Below are positions 17,137-25,632 of a DNA stretch of 64,000 nucleotides, piece by piece. Position numbers and translations under genes: made by a program. How positions within the stretch are numbered: position 1 is the stretch's first letter; the number at the start of each line of letters is the position of its first letter. Location: contig NZ_CANMVL010000013.1 in assembly GCF_947501415.1 (NCBI RefSeq), positions 88,018 through 152,017 of the forward strand, given 5' to 3'. The notes under the pieces were generated by a model. That model did no database searches. It saw nothing but the letters and a program-made list of their open reading frames with translations, and had not been told where the DNA came from. The stretch is from an uncultured Halomonas sp. GTDB taxonomy: Bacteria > Pseudomonadota > Gammaproteobacteria > Pseudomonadales > Halomonadaceae.

Positions 17137-18117
17137 TCACTCAATCCAGCCCTGCTCACGATAGTAGCGTGCAGCCCCATCGTGCAGCGGTGCGGAGAGA
17201 CCCGAAGAGACCATCTCTTCCGGCTTGAGATTCGCAAAGGCCGGATGCAGCTTCTTGAAGCGATCGAAGTTGTCGAAGATCGCCTTGACGGTCTGGTAGA
17301 CGATCTCCTCGTCGGTTTCGGCGGTGGTCACGAAGGTCGCCGCGACACCGAAGGTCTCGACCTCCTCGTCGTTGCCCTTGTAGAGGCCGCCTGGGATGGT
17401 CGACATGGAGTAGTAGGGGTACTCGTCGACGATGCCCTGGATCGCCTCACCGTTGAGCGGGATCAGCCGTGAGTCGACGGTGGTGGTCGCCTCCTGGATG
17501 GAGCCGTTGGGGTGGCCGACCACATAGGCCATGGCGTCGATGTTGTTGTCGGCCAGGGCCGAGGCCATCTCGGCGGCATCGAGCTGTGAGGCCAGCGAGA
17601 AGGAGTCTTCGGTCCAGCCCTTGGCCTCCATCACCACTTCCATGGTGTTGCGCTGGCCGGAACCCGGGTTGCCGATATTGACGCGCTTGCCCTCCAGATC
17701 ATCGAGGGTCTCGATGCCGGAGTCGGCCCGCGCCAGAATGGTCAGCGGCTCGCCATGGGCACGGAATACCGCGCGCAGGTCTTCAAAGGGCTCGCCTTCG
17801 AAGTTGCCGGTACCGTTGTAGGCCTGGTACTGGACATCGGACTGCACCACACCCATATCGAGCTGGCCGGACTTGATGCCGTTGACGTTGGCCACCGAGC
17901 CGCCGGTGGAGGGCGCGTTGCACTTGATGTTGGCGTCGTCCAGACGGTTCACCAGGCGGCAGACGGACTGGCCGACCACATAGTAGACGCCGGTCTGGCC
18001 ACCGGTACCGATGGTGATGAACTTCTCTTCGTCCTGGGCCATGGCCGGCGAGGCGAACATCGCGGCCCCCAGGATCGCGCCGGTGAAGGCAGCAGCAGAG
18101 AATGCATGGCGTTTCAT
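17137..18117 (-). CDS. TAXI family TRAP transporter solute-binding protein
   Basis: 326 residues from the ATG at 18117 (AAGAGG upstream; a GTG two codons earlier is less likely). The signal peptide is cleaved near AMA-Q (residue 27). The mature protein has the TAXI landmarks ITIGTGGQTGVYYVVG, NAPSTGGSVANVNGI, DLEGKRVNIGNPGSG and AAEMASALADNNIDA. It binds substrate in the periplasm and passes it to the fused permease encoded next. TAXI proteins have known ligands such as glutamate or alpha-ketoglutarate in a few cases; the ligand here cannot be told from sequence. Confidence 0.93.
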   Translation of the reverse strand: MKRHAFSAAAFTGAILGAAMFASPAMAQDEEKFITIGTGGQTGVYYVVGQSVCRLVNRLDDANIKCNAPSTGGSVANVNGIKSGQLDMGVVQSDVQYQAYNGTGNFEGEPFEDLRAVFRAHGEPLTILARADSGIETLDDLEGKRVNIGNPGSGQRNTMEVVMEAKGWTEDSFSLASQLDAAEMASALADNNIDAMAYVVGHPNGSIQEATTTVDSRLIPLNGEAIQGIVDEYPYYSMSTIPGGLYKGNDEEVETFGVAATFVTTAETDEEIVYQTVKAIFDNFDRFKKLHPAFANLKPEEMVSSGLSAPLHDGAARYYREQGWIE

Positions 18118-18352
18118 GAACACACCTCTTTGACGTTGTCGGCAAGAGAGCGGAGCGTCGTGAGCGCAGAGGCCCCGAATCTACCACCCTCCTCTACTTT
18201 AGCGAAAAAATCATTCCGGGGATAATGACCGGAGGCAAAGCCGCCGAATCATGACCGGCGGAGGTATTCACCCACCAGTCTAGCCTTGTCGAGCGTTTAT
18301 GAAGCGTTAATCTTATGATGCGGCGCAGCAAGAGCCGCATGGGGCCGGTCCG

Positions 18353-18592
18353 TTACCGATGCGAAGGCTGGCGGACGAGCCAGGCAGCGACGCACTGCAG
18401 TCGCGGCGCCCCCACCAGCATCAGTACAAAGGCGATCGGCCAGGCAATATAGAACGCTTGCCACCAGCGACCGAGGAAGCCCTCTCCAAGGCCGGTGTTG
18501 GCCCAGGTGATCACGAAGGTCATCAGGGTCACCATATAGAGCGACATCAGCACGGCAAAAATGAGCGGTGCGAAGCGTGGCGGGAACAACAT
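18353..18592 (-). CDS. DUF2798 small membrane protein
   Basis: 79 residues with two membrane helices (about 8-28 and 46-64). The DUF2798 pattern is clear: PLIFAVLMSLYMVTLMTFVITW, then FLGRWWQAFYIAWPIAFVL. The start at 18592 follows AGGAGTTTCG. The function is unknown. It is divergent from the macro-domain gene, 101 bp away. Confidence 0.8.
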   Translation of the reverse strand: MLFPPRFAPLIFAVLMSLYMVTLMTFVITWANTGLGEGFLGRWWQAFYIAWPIAFVLMLVGAPRLQCVAAWLVRQPSHR

Positions 18593-18693
18593 CGAAACTC
18601 CTGATAGGCTTGCAGGGTGGGAATGTCGTGCATTCTACGTCATCCCGCCCGTTGCCCGAGCGCGCCCGAAGGTCGCATCGTTCAGGAGATACC

Positions 18694-19218
18694 ATGATCG
18701 AGTGCATTCAGGGGGACATCGCCCATCAACCCGACATCGAGGCGGTGGTCAACGCCGCCAATGCCCAGCTGCGCCCCGGCGGTGGCGTGGCCGGGGCCCT
18801 GCATCGCGCCGCCGGTCCCGAGCTCGACCACGCCTGCCGGCCGCTGGCGCCGATCCGCCCGGGAGAGGCGGTGATAACCGGCGCCTTCGCCCTGCCCAAT
18901 CGCCATGTCATTCACTGCCTGGGGCCGGTCTACGGCGTCGACAGGCCCGCCGAGGCGCTGCTCGCCGACTGCTACCGGAACGCCCTGATGCTGGCCGAAC
19001 GCGAGGGCCTGCGCTCCATCGCCTTCCCGGCACTCTCCGCCGGCGCCTTCGGCTATCCGCTGGAAGAGGCCGCACGAGTAGCGCTCGAGACGGCGATCGC
19101 CACCCTGCCCGACTGCCCGCATATCGAGTGCGTGCGCTTCGTGCTCCTCGATGCCGAGACCACTGCCTGCTTCCAGCGTCTGCTCGACACGCTTCAGGGC
19201 AATCAGCCGACGTTGTAG
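18694..19218 (+). CDS. Macro domain protein (YmdB/O-acetyl-ADP-ribose deacetylase family)
   Basis: 174 residues, a single macro domain that binds ADP-ribose and in this family removes acetyl or ADP-ribose groups. It shows the aligned motifs QGDIAHQPDIEAVVNAAN, PGGGVAGALHRAAG, and FPALSAGAFGYPLEEAA. The start at 18694 follows CAGGAG. In E. coli YmdB the glycine loop reads GGGVDGAIHRAAG, with a catalytic Asp; here that Asp is Ala. The protein may therefore bind ADP-ribose with reduced or altered catalysis. The 3' end overlaps the convergent TRAP gene by 16 bp. Confidence 0.88.
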   Translation: MIECIQGDIAHQPDIEAVVNAANAQLRPGGGVAGALHRAAGPELDHACRPLAPIRPGEAVITGAFALPNRHVIHCLGPVYGVDRPAEALLADCYRNALMLAEREGLRSIAFPALSAGAFGYPLEEAARVALETAIATLPDCPHIECVRFVLLDAETTACFQRLLDTLQGNQPTL

Positions 19219-20510
19219 CCCAGGGTCCTCGGCAACCAGAGCGCGATCTCCGGGAACACGGCAACAAGCGCCAGGGCGGCGGCCATGGCCACCACGAACA
19301 GCAGGGCCCAGCCCACGGTCTGTTCTAGGCGAATTCTGGCCACCTCGGTGGTCACCATCAGATTGACCGCCACCGGCGGCGTGAACTGGCCGATGGCGAT
19401 GTTCATCGCCAGCAGGATACCGAACCAGACCGGATTCCAGCCGAAGTGCTGCATCACCGGGATCAGGATCGGCATCATGATCAGGTAGATGGAGATGGCG
19501 TCGAGCAGCATGCCGGCGGCCAGCACCGCCAGCATGATCAGCACCAGCAGCACCACCCCGTTGTCGGAAAGCGAGATGATCCACTCCGCCAGATGGCGGA
19601 AGGTACCGAGCATGGTGCCGGCCCAGGCGAAGATGCCGGCAAGCGCGATGATCAGCATCACCACCCCCGAGATCACCGCCGCCTCGCCGAACAGCGACCA
19701 GAGATCACGCAGGCTGAGCTCGCGGGTCACGAAGAGCCCTATCAATACACCGTAGGCCACTGCCACCACCGCCGCCTCGGTGGGAGTGAAGAGCCCCGAG
19801 CGCAGCCCACCGAGGATCAGCACCGGCGCGAACAGAGCCGGCAGCGCCTGCCTGAAGGTCTCCCCCACACGAAGGGGGTCGGCGCCCGCTACCGGTGCAC
19901 CACCTTCCCAACCATGGCGACGTGAGACCAGCAGGGCCGGGACCAGCAGCGCCAGACCGGCGAGTACACCGGGGAAGAGCCCGGCGGCGAACAGTGCCCG
20001 AAGATCGACTCCCGGCACCACGATGGAGTAGAGGATCAGTGCCACCGAGGGGGGGATCAGGATCGCCGTGGAGGCCGAGGCGGCGATCAGCGTGGCCGAG
20101 AACGGCTTCGGGTAGCCCGCCCGGGTCATGCTCGGCAGCATCACCATGGCCACCGCGGCGGCATCCGCCGGCCCCGAACCGCTCATGCCACCCATGATCA
20201 TGCACACCAGCACTGCCACCAGCGCCAGCCCGCCGTGACGCGGACCGATCAGTGCCTGGGCAAAGCGCACCAGACGCAGCGCCACCCCGGAGCGCTCGAA
20301 GATCAGCCCGGTGAGGATAAACAGCGGAATGGCAATCAGCGGATACTTGGCGATGCTGTTGTAGGTATTGGTGCCAAGGGTAGCGAGCATCGCCGGCGAC
20401 AACCCCGCCAGGATACCTACGGCACCCGCCAGCCCCAGGGAGAAGGCCACCGGGACACCGGCGATCAGCAGCCCGGCGAAGGCCAGCAGCATCCAGAGAT
20501 CAGGACTCAT
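19203..20510 (-). CDS. dctM: TRAP transporter large permease (DctM)
   Basis: 435 residues with about 12 membrane segments. DctM landmarks are FSLGLAGAVGI, YPLIAIPLFILTGLI, GGMSGSGPADAAAVAMVM, ASTAILIPPSVALILYS and AMNIAIGQFTPPVAVNL. The start at 20510 overlaps the end of the small permease gene by 11 bp, indicating coupled translation. With the DctQ and DctP proteins it forms a sodium-driven uptake system for an organic acid. Its stop region overlaps the convergent macro-domain gene by 16 bp, so no independent terminator separates them. Confidence 0.93.
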   Translation of the reverse strand: MSPDLWMLLAFAGLLIAGVPVAFSLGLAGAVGILAGLSPAMLATLGTNTYNSIAKYPLIAIPLFILTGLIFERSGVALRLVRFAQALIGPRHGGLALVAVLVCMIMGGMSGSGPADAAAVAMVMLPSMTRAGYPKPFSATLIAASASTAILIPPSVALILYSIVVPGVDLRALFAAGLFPGVLAGLALLVPALLVSRRHGWEGGAPVAGADPLRVGETFRQALPALFAPVLILGGLRSGLFTPTEAAVVAVAYGVLIGLFVTRELSLRDLWSLFGEAAVISGVVMLIIALAGIFAWAGTMLGTFRHLAEWIISLSDNGVVLLVLIMLAVLAAGMLLDAISIYLIMMPILIPVMQHFGWNPVWFGILLAMNIAIGQFTPPVAVNLMVTTEVARIRLEQTVGWALLFVVAMAAALALVAVFPEIALWLPRTLGYNVG

Positions 20511-20979
20511 CGTCGAGTCCTCCACGCAGCCGGTCCCTGGTCTGTTGCAGCTGACGCACCAGCATCACCGCCGCCAGCAGCGGCAGCCAGACGATATACC
20601 ACCACTGGGGCAGACCAAGCCCGGGCGAGAGAGTCTCCCAGCGGTACTCCTGCCAGGCCAGCTTGGCGCCGAACCAGGCGATCAGTCCCAGCACCGCCAC
20701 CCCGCAAAGCCCCTGGAAGAGTATCAGGACCCGGTGTGCGCCCACCGGCAGGGCACGCTCCAGCATGCCGATGCGGATATGACCGTTACGCCGCAGCGCC
20801 ACGGCGGCGCCGGCGAAGGTCAGCACCACCAGCAGGAATACCGAGAGCTCTTCGGTAAAGGCCAGCGAGCCACCGGTGATATAGCGAGTCACCACGTTGC
20901 CGAGACTGATCAGCGCGATGATCACCAGGGCCAGGCTGGCCAGCCAGCGCTCCGGCCTGGCATCCGGGGAAGGCGTCAT
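20500..20979 (-). CDS. dctQ: TRAP transporter small permease (DctQ)
   Basis: 159 residues with four membrane helices. The family pattern is present: VIIALISLGNVVTRYITGGSLAFTEELSVFLLV, then FAGAAVALRRNGHIRI, the conserved motif of DctQ proteins. It pairs with DctM, encoded immediately downstream with an 11-bp overlap. It follows the binding protein gene after a 67-bp gap with a GC-rich hairpin. Confidence 0.92.
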   Translation of the reverse strand: MTPSPDARPERWLASLALVIIALISLGNVVTRYITGGSLAFTEELSVFLLVVLTFAGAAVALRRNGHIRIGMLERALPVGAHRVLILFQGLCGVAVLGLIAWFGAKLAWQEYRWETLSPGLGLPQWWYIVWLPLLAAVMLVRQLQQTRDRLRGGLDDES

Positions 20980-21000
20980 GGGGTTACCTCACAAGGCAGC

Positions 21001-21021
21001 GGCCGGCCTCGAGGGCCGGCC
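21001..21021 (-). terminator. Intra-operon stem-loop between dctP and dctQ
   Basis: GGCCGGCC (21001-21008) pairs with GGCCGGCC (21014-21021) around TCGAG in the short gap after dctP. As in the TAXI operon, this probably sets a higher level of binding protein than of permease mRNA. Confidence 0.5.
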
Positions 21022-21046
21022 GGTCAAGGGGAATCAAGAGCGGGAA

Positions 21047-22057
21047 TCAGCGTGACTCGATGGCGGCACGGGCGGCCTCGACGATCTCCTCACCGATCTT
21101 CGGCACCCACTCATCGTGAACGCCGGCGGTGGCCTCGACGAAGGCCTGGTACTGGGCGTCCGAGAGCTCCGTTACGGTGACGCCACGCTCCTGGATGGCG
21201 GCCAGGCGTTCGCTCTCCTCCTCGCGGGTCATGGACATCTCCCACTCGCCCGCCTCCACGGCGGCCTCACGCAGGATCGCCTGGTCGCCCTCGTCCAGTG
21301 ACTCCCACACCCGGCGATTCACGGCGAAGATCAGCGGATCGTTCATGTAGTTCCACAGGGTCAGATGCTCCTGGCCCACCTGGTCGATACGCGCCACGTC
21401 GAACACCGAAAGCGGATTCTCCTGGCCATCCACCGCGCCGGTGGTCAGTGCCGGCTTGGCATCGGCCCAGCTCATCTGGGTGGGGTCGGCCCCCAGGGCG
21501 GTGAAGGTGTCCTGGAACAGCGGCGAGCCCACCACGCGGATCTTCAGGTCCTCCAGGTCCTGAGGCTCATCGATCGCGCCCCGGGAGTTGGAGAGCTGGC
21601 GGAAACCGTTCTCGCCCCAGCCCAGCGGGATAACGTCCCGTGACTCGATGGCCGCAAAGATCTTCTCGCCCGCCTCGCCACCGGTCACGGCGTCCACCGC
21701 CGCCTCGTCGGGCAGGAAGAAGGGCAGCGAGAAGAGATTGAGCTCCGGCACCTGGGGGGACCAGTTGATGGTGGAGCCCACGGCGGCGTCGATCAGCCCG
21801 GAGCGCATGGCGGAGAATTCGCGAGTCTGGTCACCGTTGACCAGCTGGGAGTTGGGGTAGACGCGCATGGTGATGCGTCCCTCGGTGCGCTCCTCCACCA
21901 GCTCGGCCCACTTCTCGGCGGCCTGGCCCCAGGGAAAGGCATCGGAAAGCACGGTGGAGACGGCAATCTCGCGCGCCTGAACGGAGAGCGAGGCGGAGAG
22001 CACAGCGGCACCGGCCAGGGCGGCGGCCAGCTTGGCAAGCGGTCGATACGTTGTCAT
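21047..22057 (-). CDS. dctP: TRAP transporter solute-binding protein (DctP)
   Basis: 336 residues from the ATG at 22057 (AAGGAC upstream). The signal peptide is cleaved near VQA-RE (residue 28). The DctP landmarks are WGQAAEKWAELVEERTEGRI, ELNLFSLPFFLPDEAAVDAV, LKIRVVGSPLFQDTFTALGADPTQMSWAD and the ligand-binding VDGQENPLSVF stretch. The conserved Arg in IRVVGSP normally contacts a carboxylate group of the ligand, so an organic acid is expected. It is the first gene of dctP-dctQ-dctM. Confidence 0.92.
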   Translation of the reverse strand: MTTYRPLAKLAAALAGAAVLSASLSVQAREIAVSTVLSDAFPWGQAAEKWAELVEERTEGRITMRVYPNSQLVNGDQTREFSAMRSGLIDAAVGSTINWSPQVPELNLFSLPFFLPDEAAVDAVTGGEAGEKIFAAIESRDVIPLGWGENGFRQLSNSRGAIDEPQDLEDLKIRVVGSPLFQDTFTALGADPTQMSWADAKPALTTGAVDGQENPLSVFDVARIDQVGQEHLTLWNYMNDPLIFAVNRRVWESLDEGDQAILREAAVEAGEWEMSMTREEESERLAAIQERGVTVTELSDAQYQAFVEATAGVHDEWVPKIGEEIVEAARAAIESR

Positions 22058-22222
22058 GGCGTGTCCTTGCAGCGACACCTCGTCATCTGCGAGGCGCGGT
22101 TATGGTTATGAGTGGCACGATGTGCCGGCGCGGTGAGCCGGCGGCGGTGGACGACCCCCTCCAGGGCCCGGCGCCACCTCGCGGAATATTCTAAGGGCTC
22201 CCAGCGTTGAATATCAGCTCCG

Positions 22223-22717
22223 TCACTCCGGTTTGCAACGGGTGGCGTGACCCGGCCAGGCGACACAGTCTCCCACTCTGATCCCCAGCGCCTGGAAGGT
22301 ACCCGCCCTGACCTCCAGCGCGGCTCGATAGGGCACTCCCGGCCGCGTCACCGGACAGTCTGCCGGCGCATCCGAACCACAGGGCACCATGGTGTGGGTC
22401 GAGACGATACATCCCATCCCGTCGATAAAGGCGATATCCAGCGGAATCAAGGTGTTGTACATCCAGAAGCCACTGCGACCCGGCTGCTCGCTGGCATAGA
22501 GAAAGAGCATGCCGCCGTCCTCGGCGAGTCGCTCGCGACCCATCAGGCCACGGCTGCGTTCGGCCGACGTCTGCGCCACCTCGGCATGGAACTCATGCAC
22601 CCCCGCGCCGGTAGCAATGGTGAGTGGCCAGCGCTTTGCGGGCACCTCGGCAGCGCTTGCCGAGTGCAGCGTAAAGGGGGCGACGGCGAGGATGGCGGCG
22701 ACCAGAAGACGTTTCAT
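22223..22717 (-). CDS. DUF192 family exported protein
   Basis: 164 residues. A signal peptide ends near SAA (about residue 22). The DUF192 core follows: VEVAQTSAERSRGLMGRE-like text, GGMLFLY, SGFWMYNTLIPLDIAFID and YRAALEVRAGTFQALGIRVGD. The family function is not established. The start overlaps the modC stop by 4 bp (ATGA), so it is translated with modABC. That link to molybdate uptake is notable but unexplained. Two Cys pairs in the later half (GCIVS, PCGSDAPADCP) may form disulfides in the periplasm. Confidence 0.88.
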   Translation of the reverse strand: MKRLLVAAILAVAPFTLHSASAAEVPAKRWPLTIATGAGVHEFHAEVAQTSAERSRGLMGRERLAEDGGMLFLYASEQPGRSGFWMYNTLIPLDIAFIDGMGCIVSTHTMVPCGSDAPADCPVTRPGVPYRAALEVRAGTFQALGIRVGDCVAWPGHATRCKPE

Positions 22718-23859
22718 GGCAGGCTCATGGCGTCATCGCCGGAGGTGGAAGCCTCCGGCATCAGGTGGATGCCCGCGGCGAGCAGCGAGACCTGTACCGC
22801 CTCCCCGCGGGCCAGGCCGTTGCGACGGGCGGCATGGGTGGCGATCTCGAAGCCGAGCCGCCCGGGGGTGTGGCCGAATGCCAGGGTAACCGAGGTCATG
22901 CCGCCCAGCACGACCAGCTCCTCGACGCGAGCGCTCACCGGGTTCTCGCGCTCCCCCAGCGAGGGGCGCCCTCGGCGATGCAGCACCACGTCAGAGGCGG
23001 GCAGATACCAGGCCACGCGGGTACCCGGCGCCAGCGACGCAAGCCCCTCGGCCACCTCCAGACGCCAGGGCCCCCAGGCCAGGCGGCGCTCGTCACCCTC
23101 CATCACCACCTCACCGCTGAAGACGTTGTGGCGATCGAGCAGCCGCGCCACCTGCGGGGATGACGGCCGGCGGAAAAGCGACTGTGGAGGACCCGTCTGG
23201 AGGGTGTGTCCGGCATGCAGCACGCAGAGGCGGTCGGCCAATGCCGCCGCCTCGTCGAGATCGTGGGTGACCAGCACGATGGGGATGGCGATCTCCTCGC
23301 GCAGCAGCGCCAGTTCACGCTGCAGGCGGCGCCGCGTCACCTGGTCCACCGCCGAGAAGGGCTCGTCGAGCAGCAGCACCCGCGGCTCGCGGGCCAGCGC
23401 CCGAGCCAGCGCCACCCGCTGCCGCTGGCCGCCGGAGAGCTCGGCGGGGTGGCGCCCGGCCAGCCCTTCCAGGCGTACCCGGATCAACCACTGCTCGGCC
23501 CGGCGACGGCGCTCGGCGGCCGGCAGATGGTGCAGTGCCACCATGACGTTGCCCAGCGCCGTGAGGTGCGGGAACAGCGCATAGTCCTGGAATACCAGCC
23601 CCAGGCGTCGGCGCTGGGGCGGGAGCGCGAGTCGCCTGTCGGCATCGAACCAGACCTCCTCGCCACAGGCGATACGCCCCCCTTGTGGGCGGTAGAGGCC
23701 GGCGATGCTGCGCAGCAGGGTGGTCTTGCCGCTGCCCGAGGGACCCACCAGTGCCAGTAGCTCACCGGCCGCGCAGCGAAAGTCCGCCGCCAGGGGGATG
23801 GGGCCCGACTGATGCAGGCTCACCTCGAGGGGGGCCGGTTTGGCCACGGTGTCAGGCAC
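22714..23859 (-). CDS. modC: Molybdate ABC transporter ATP-binding protein ModC
   Basis: 381 residues from the GTG at 23859, preceded by GGAGG and overlapping the modB stop by 8 bp. Upstream ATGs in frame lie inside modB and give unlikely protein. Walker A is GPSGSGKTT, the signature is LSGGQRQRVALARAL, Walker B is VLLLDEPFS, and the switch is VTHD. A C-terminal TOBE/MOP-like domain (NPVSARVEELVVLGGMTSV) fits ModC and other anion importers. The ATPase powers ModB-mediated import of molybdate or tungstate captured by ModA. Confidence 0.9.
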   Translation of the reverse strand: MPDTVAKPAPLEVSLHQSGPIPLAADFRCAAGELLALVGPSGSGKTTLLRSIAGLYRPQGGRIACGEEVWFDADRRLALPPQRRRLGLVFQDYALFPHLTALGNVMVALHHLPAAERRRRAEQWLIRVRLEGLAGRHPAELSGGQRQRVALARALAREPRVLLLDEPFSAVDQVTRRRLQRELALLREEIAIPIVLVTHDLDEAAALADRLCVLHAGHTLQTGPPQSLFRRPSSPQVARLLDRHNVFSGEVVMEGDERRLAWGPWRLEVAEGLASLAPGTRVAWYLPASDVVLHRRGRPSLGERENPVSARVEELVVLGGMTSVTLAFGHTPGRLGFEIATHAARRNGLARGEAVQVSLLAAGIHLMPEASTSGDDAMSLP

Positions 23860-24520
23860 GGCGCCACCTCCGACGCCCCGCGAGGCCATAGACCACACCG
23901 ATGGTGACGAAGGAGACCAGCAGCAGCATCGCCGACATGGTGGCCGCCCCGCTCTCGTCGAAGGCCTGAACGCGATCGTAGATGGCGATGGCCAGGGTAC
24001 GCGTCTCGCCATCGATGGCCCCGCCCACCATCAGGATGACCCCGAACTCCCCCAGGGTATGGGCGAAGGTCAGCGCCATGGCCGAGACGATGCCCGGCCA
24101 CACCAGGGGTAGCTCGATGCGCCACAGGGTATGCAGCGGCGACAGGCCGCTGCACCAGGCCGCCTCGCGCAGGTTGGCCGGCACCGCCTCGAAGGCGCGC
24201 TGCACCGGCTGCACCGCGAAGGGCAGATTGGCCACCAGGGAGGCGAGCAGGATGCCCTCGAAGGTGAAGTTGAGCCCCTCACCGAACAGCCGCACCCAGA
24301 GCCCGCCGAAGGGAGCCTCCAGCCCGAAGGCCTGCATCAGGTAGAACCCCAGCACCGTGGGCGGCATCACCAGTGGCAGGGCGATCAGGGCCTCACCCAG
24401 GGGCTTGGCGCGCGAACGACTGCCGGCCAGGGCGCGGCCCAGCCACAGCCCTGCCGGCAACAGCAACAGTGCCGTGAGGGCAGCCAGATGCAACGAGACC
24501 GAGAGCGCCGTCCAGTCCAT
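23852..24520 (-). CDS. modB: Molybdate ABC transporter permease ModB
   Basis: 222 residues with five to six membrane segments. The permease EAA-type loop reads AAWCSGLSPLHTLWRIELPLVWPGI, and GEFGVILMVGG is the usual ModB ending segment. Its start shares one base with the modA stop (TGATG), and its end overlaps modC by 8 bp. It forms the inner-membrane channel of the ModABC importer. Confidence 0.92.
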   Translation of the reverse strand: MDWTALSVSLHLAALTALLLLPAGLWLGRALAGSRSRAKPLGEALIALPLVMPPTVLGFYLMQAFGLEAPFGGLWVRLFGEGLNFTFEGILLASLVANLPFAVQPVQRAFEAVPANLREAAWCSGLSPLHTLWRIELPLVWPGIVSAMALTFAHTLGEFGVILMVGGAIDGETRTLAIAIYDRVQAFDESGAATMSAMLLLVSFVTIGVVYGLAGRRRWRRA

Positions 24521-25374
24521 CAGCGGGGCTCATCCTCGGCTAGCCGGAGGCCATCGCCGGGAGCGCGGAAACCATCGCCGGGAGCGCGGAAACCATAGTC
24601 GGCCAAGATGGCACGCGCCTCCTCCCGCTGCAGCCAGGCGTAGAAGGCCCGCGCGGTATCACCGGCTCCCTTCACCAGCGCCATGCGCTGCACCAGGGGC
24701 TGGTGCCAGTCGGCCGGCACCATCACGAACTCGCTCCGGGCGGCCACCGGTGGCGCCAGCGCCTGGGACCAGGCCACCAGCCCGCCGCGGGCATCCGCGG
24801 AGAGCGCGAAGCGGGTCGCCTGGGCGACGCTCTCCCCCAGCACCCGCAGCGGCGCACTGGGCTCCCATAACCCGGCTTGCACCAGGGCCTGGCGTGCCGC
24901 GACCCCATAGGGGGCATGCTCGGGGTTCGCCAGGGCGATACGCGATCGCCCCTCCCCGGCGGCATGCGACGCCACCGCCTCCCGAACCGCCGCCAGCGGG
25001 TCCTCCGCACTGGGCAGCCGGCCCTGCTCCTCCTTTCTCTGCAGCCATACCAGTCGTCCTACCGCATAGACTTCCCCCATATCCGCGAGGTGGCCGGCCT
25101 CGTGCAGCGCCAGCACATAGGCCTCATCGGCAGAGAGGAAGAGCTCGAAGGGGGCACCCTGCTCGATCTGGCGACGGAAGTTGCCCGAGGAGCCGAAGTT
25201 GACCCGCAGCGACTCCCCCGTCTCGGCCCGGAAGGCCTCGGCAAGATGGGGGAAGACCGCCTGCAGGGAGGAGGCAGCCGCCACGATGGGCGGCCGGGCC
25301 AGTGCCACCGTGGAGAACAGCAGCGTCAATCCCAGCAGCAGGGCGCGATACCCCGCTCGGGTAAGGGACCGCAT
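24520..25374 (-). CDS. modA: Molybdate-binding protein ModA
   Basis: 284 residues from the ATG at 25374. A signal peptide ends near ALA-RP (about residue 27). The mature protein starts VAAASSLQAVFPHLAEAF, with NFGSSGNFRRQIEQGAPFELFLSAD, the ModA anion-binding pattern with its Ser residues, and ALANPEHAPYGVAARQAL. It captures molybdate or tungstate in the periplasm. The C-terminus carries an exact 21-bp tandem duplication that repeats FRAPGDG. First gene of modA-modB-modC-DUF192. Confidence 0.92.
   Translation of the reverse strand: MRSLTRAGYRALLLGLTLLFSTVALARPPIVAAASSLQAVFPHLAEAFRAETGESLRVNFGSSGNFRRQIEQGAPFELFLSADEAYVLALHEAGHLADMGEVYAVGRLVWLQRKEEQGRLPSAEDPLAAVREAVASHAAGEGRSRIALANPEHAPYGVAARQALVQAGLWEPSAPLRVLGESVAQATRFALSADARGGLVAWSQALAPPVAARSEFVMVPADWHQPLVQRMALVKGAGDTARAFYAWLQREEARAILADYGFRAPGDGFRAPGDGLRLAEDEPR
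24551..24592 (-). repeat. 21-bp exact tandem duplication in the modA 3' end
   Basis: Two identical 21-bp units (24551-24571 and 24572-24592) encode FRAPGDG twice in a row just before the ModA C-terminus. The frame is kept. Confidence 0.97.
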
Positions 25375-25632
25375 GGCGTGACTCCGCAAGAGATGAATGG
25401 AGGTATTGTCCGACACCCTACCGATGCCCTCAACCCGGCCCCAGAGCGATCGCAGTTATGCAAAGCGAGGGGCGCTGAGGGCAAGCCGAAGAGGAGATAC
25501 CGTCTCTCCCGACCAGCCGCAATCCTCATTGAGTTGGTTGTGGCTGATATTCGGTCCGGCGCTCCGGGGCTTGCCGCCAGATCAGCCCCGGGAGGCATAA
25601 GCTATTTGCAATAGCCCTGGACTGCTGGACAC
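25375..25632 (-). other. 258-bp leader between gntR and modA with several hairpins
   Basis: No gene is seen here. On the minus strand it holds GCTATT/AATAGC (25601-25615), which may end the gntR transcript, then a CCGGGGCT/AGCCCCGG stem near 25565-25592 and a GGAGA/TCTCC stem at 25493-25509. This is long for a plain spacer and forms the modA leader. I could not match it to a known riboswitch. Confidence 0.4.

Noticed and set aside
18297..18707. Longer reading frame over the DUF2798 gene
   Set aside because: The frame at 18353-18592 has a good ribosome site and clear DUF2798 sequence; the longer frame has neither.
25441..25510. A possible glycine-riboswitch-like stretch (GAAGAGGAGATACC and CTCTCC on the plus strand)
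   Set aside because: The order and spacing do not match the glycine aptamer, and the strand is wrong for modA. No glycine-related gene lies downstream.
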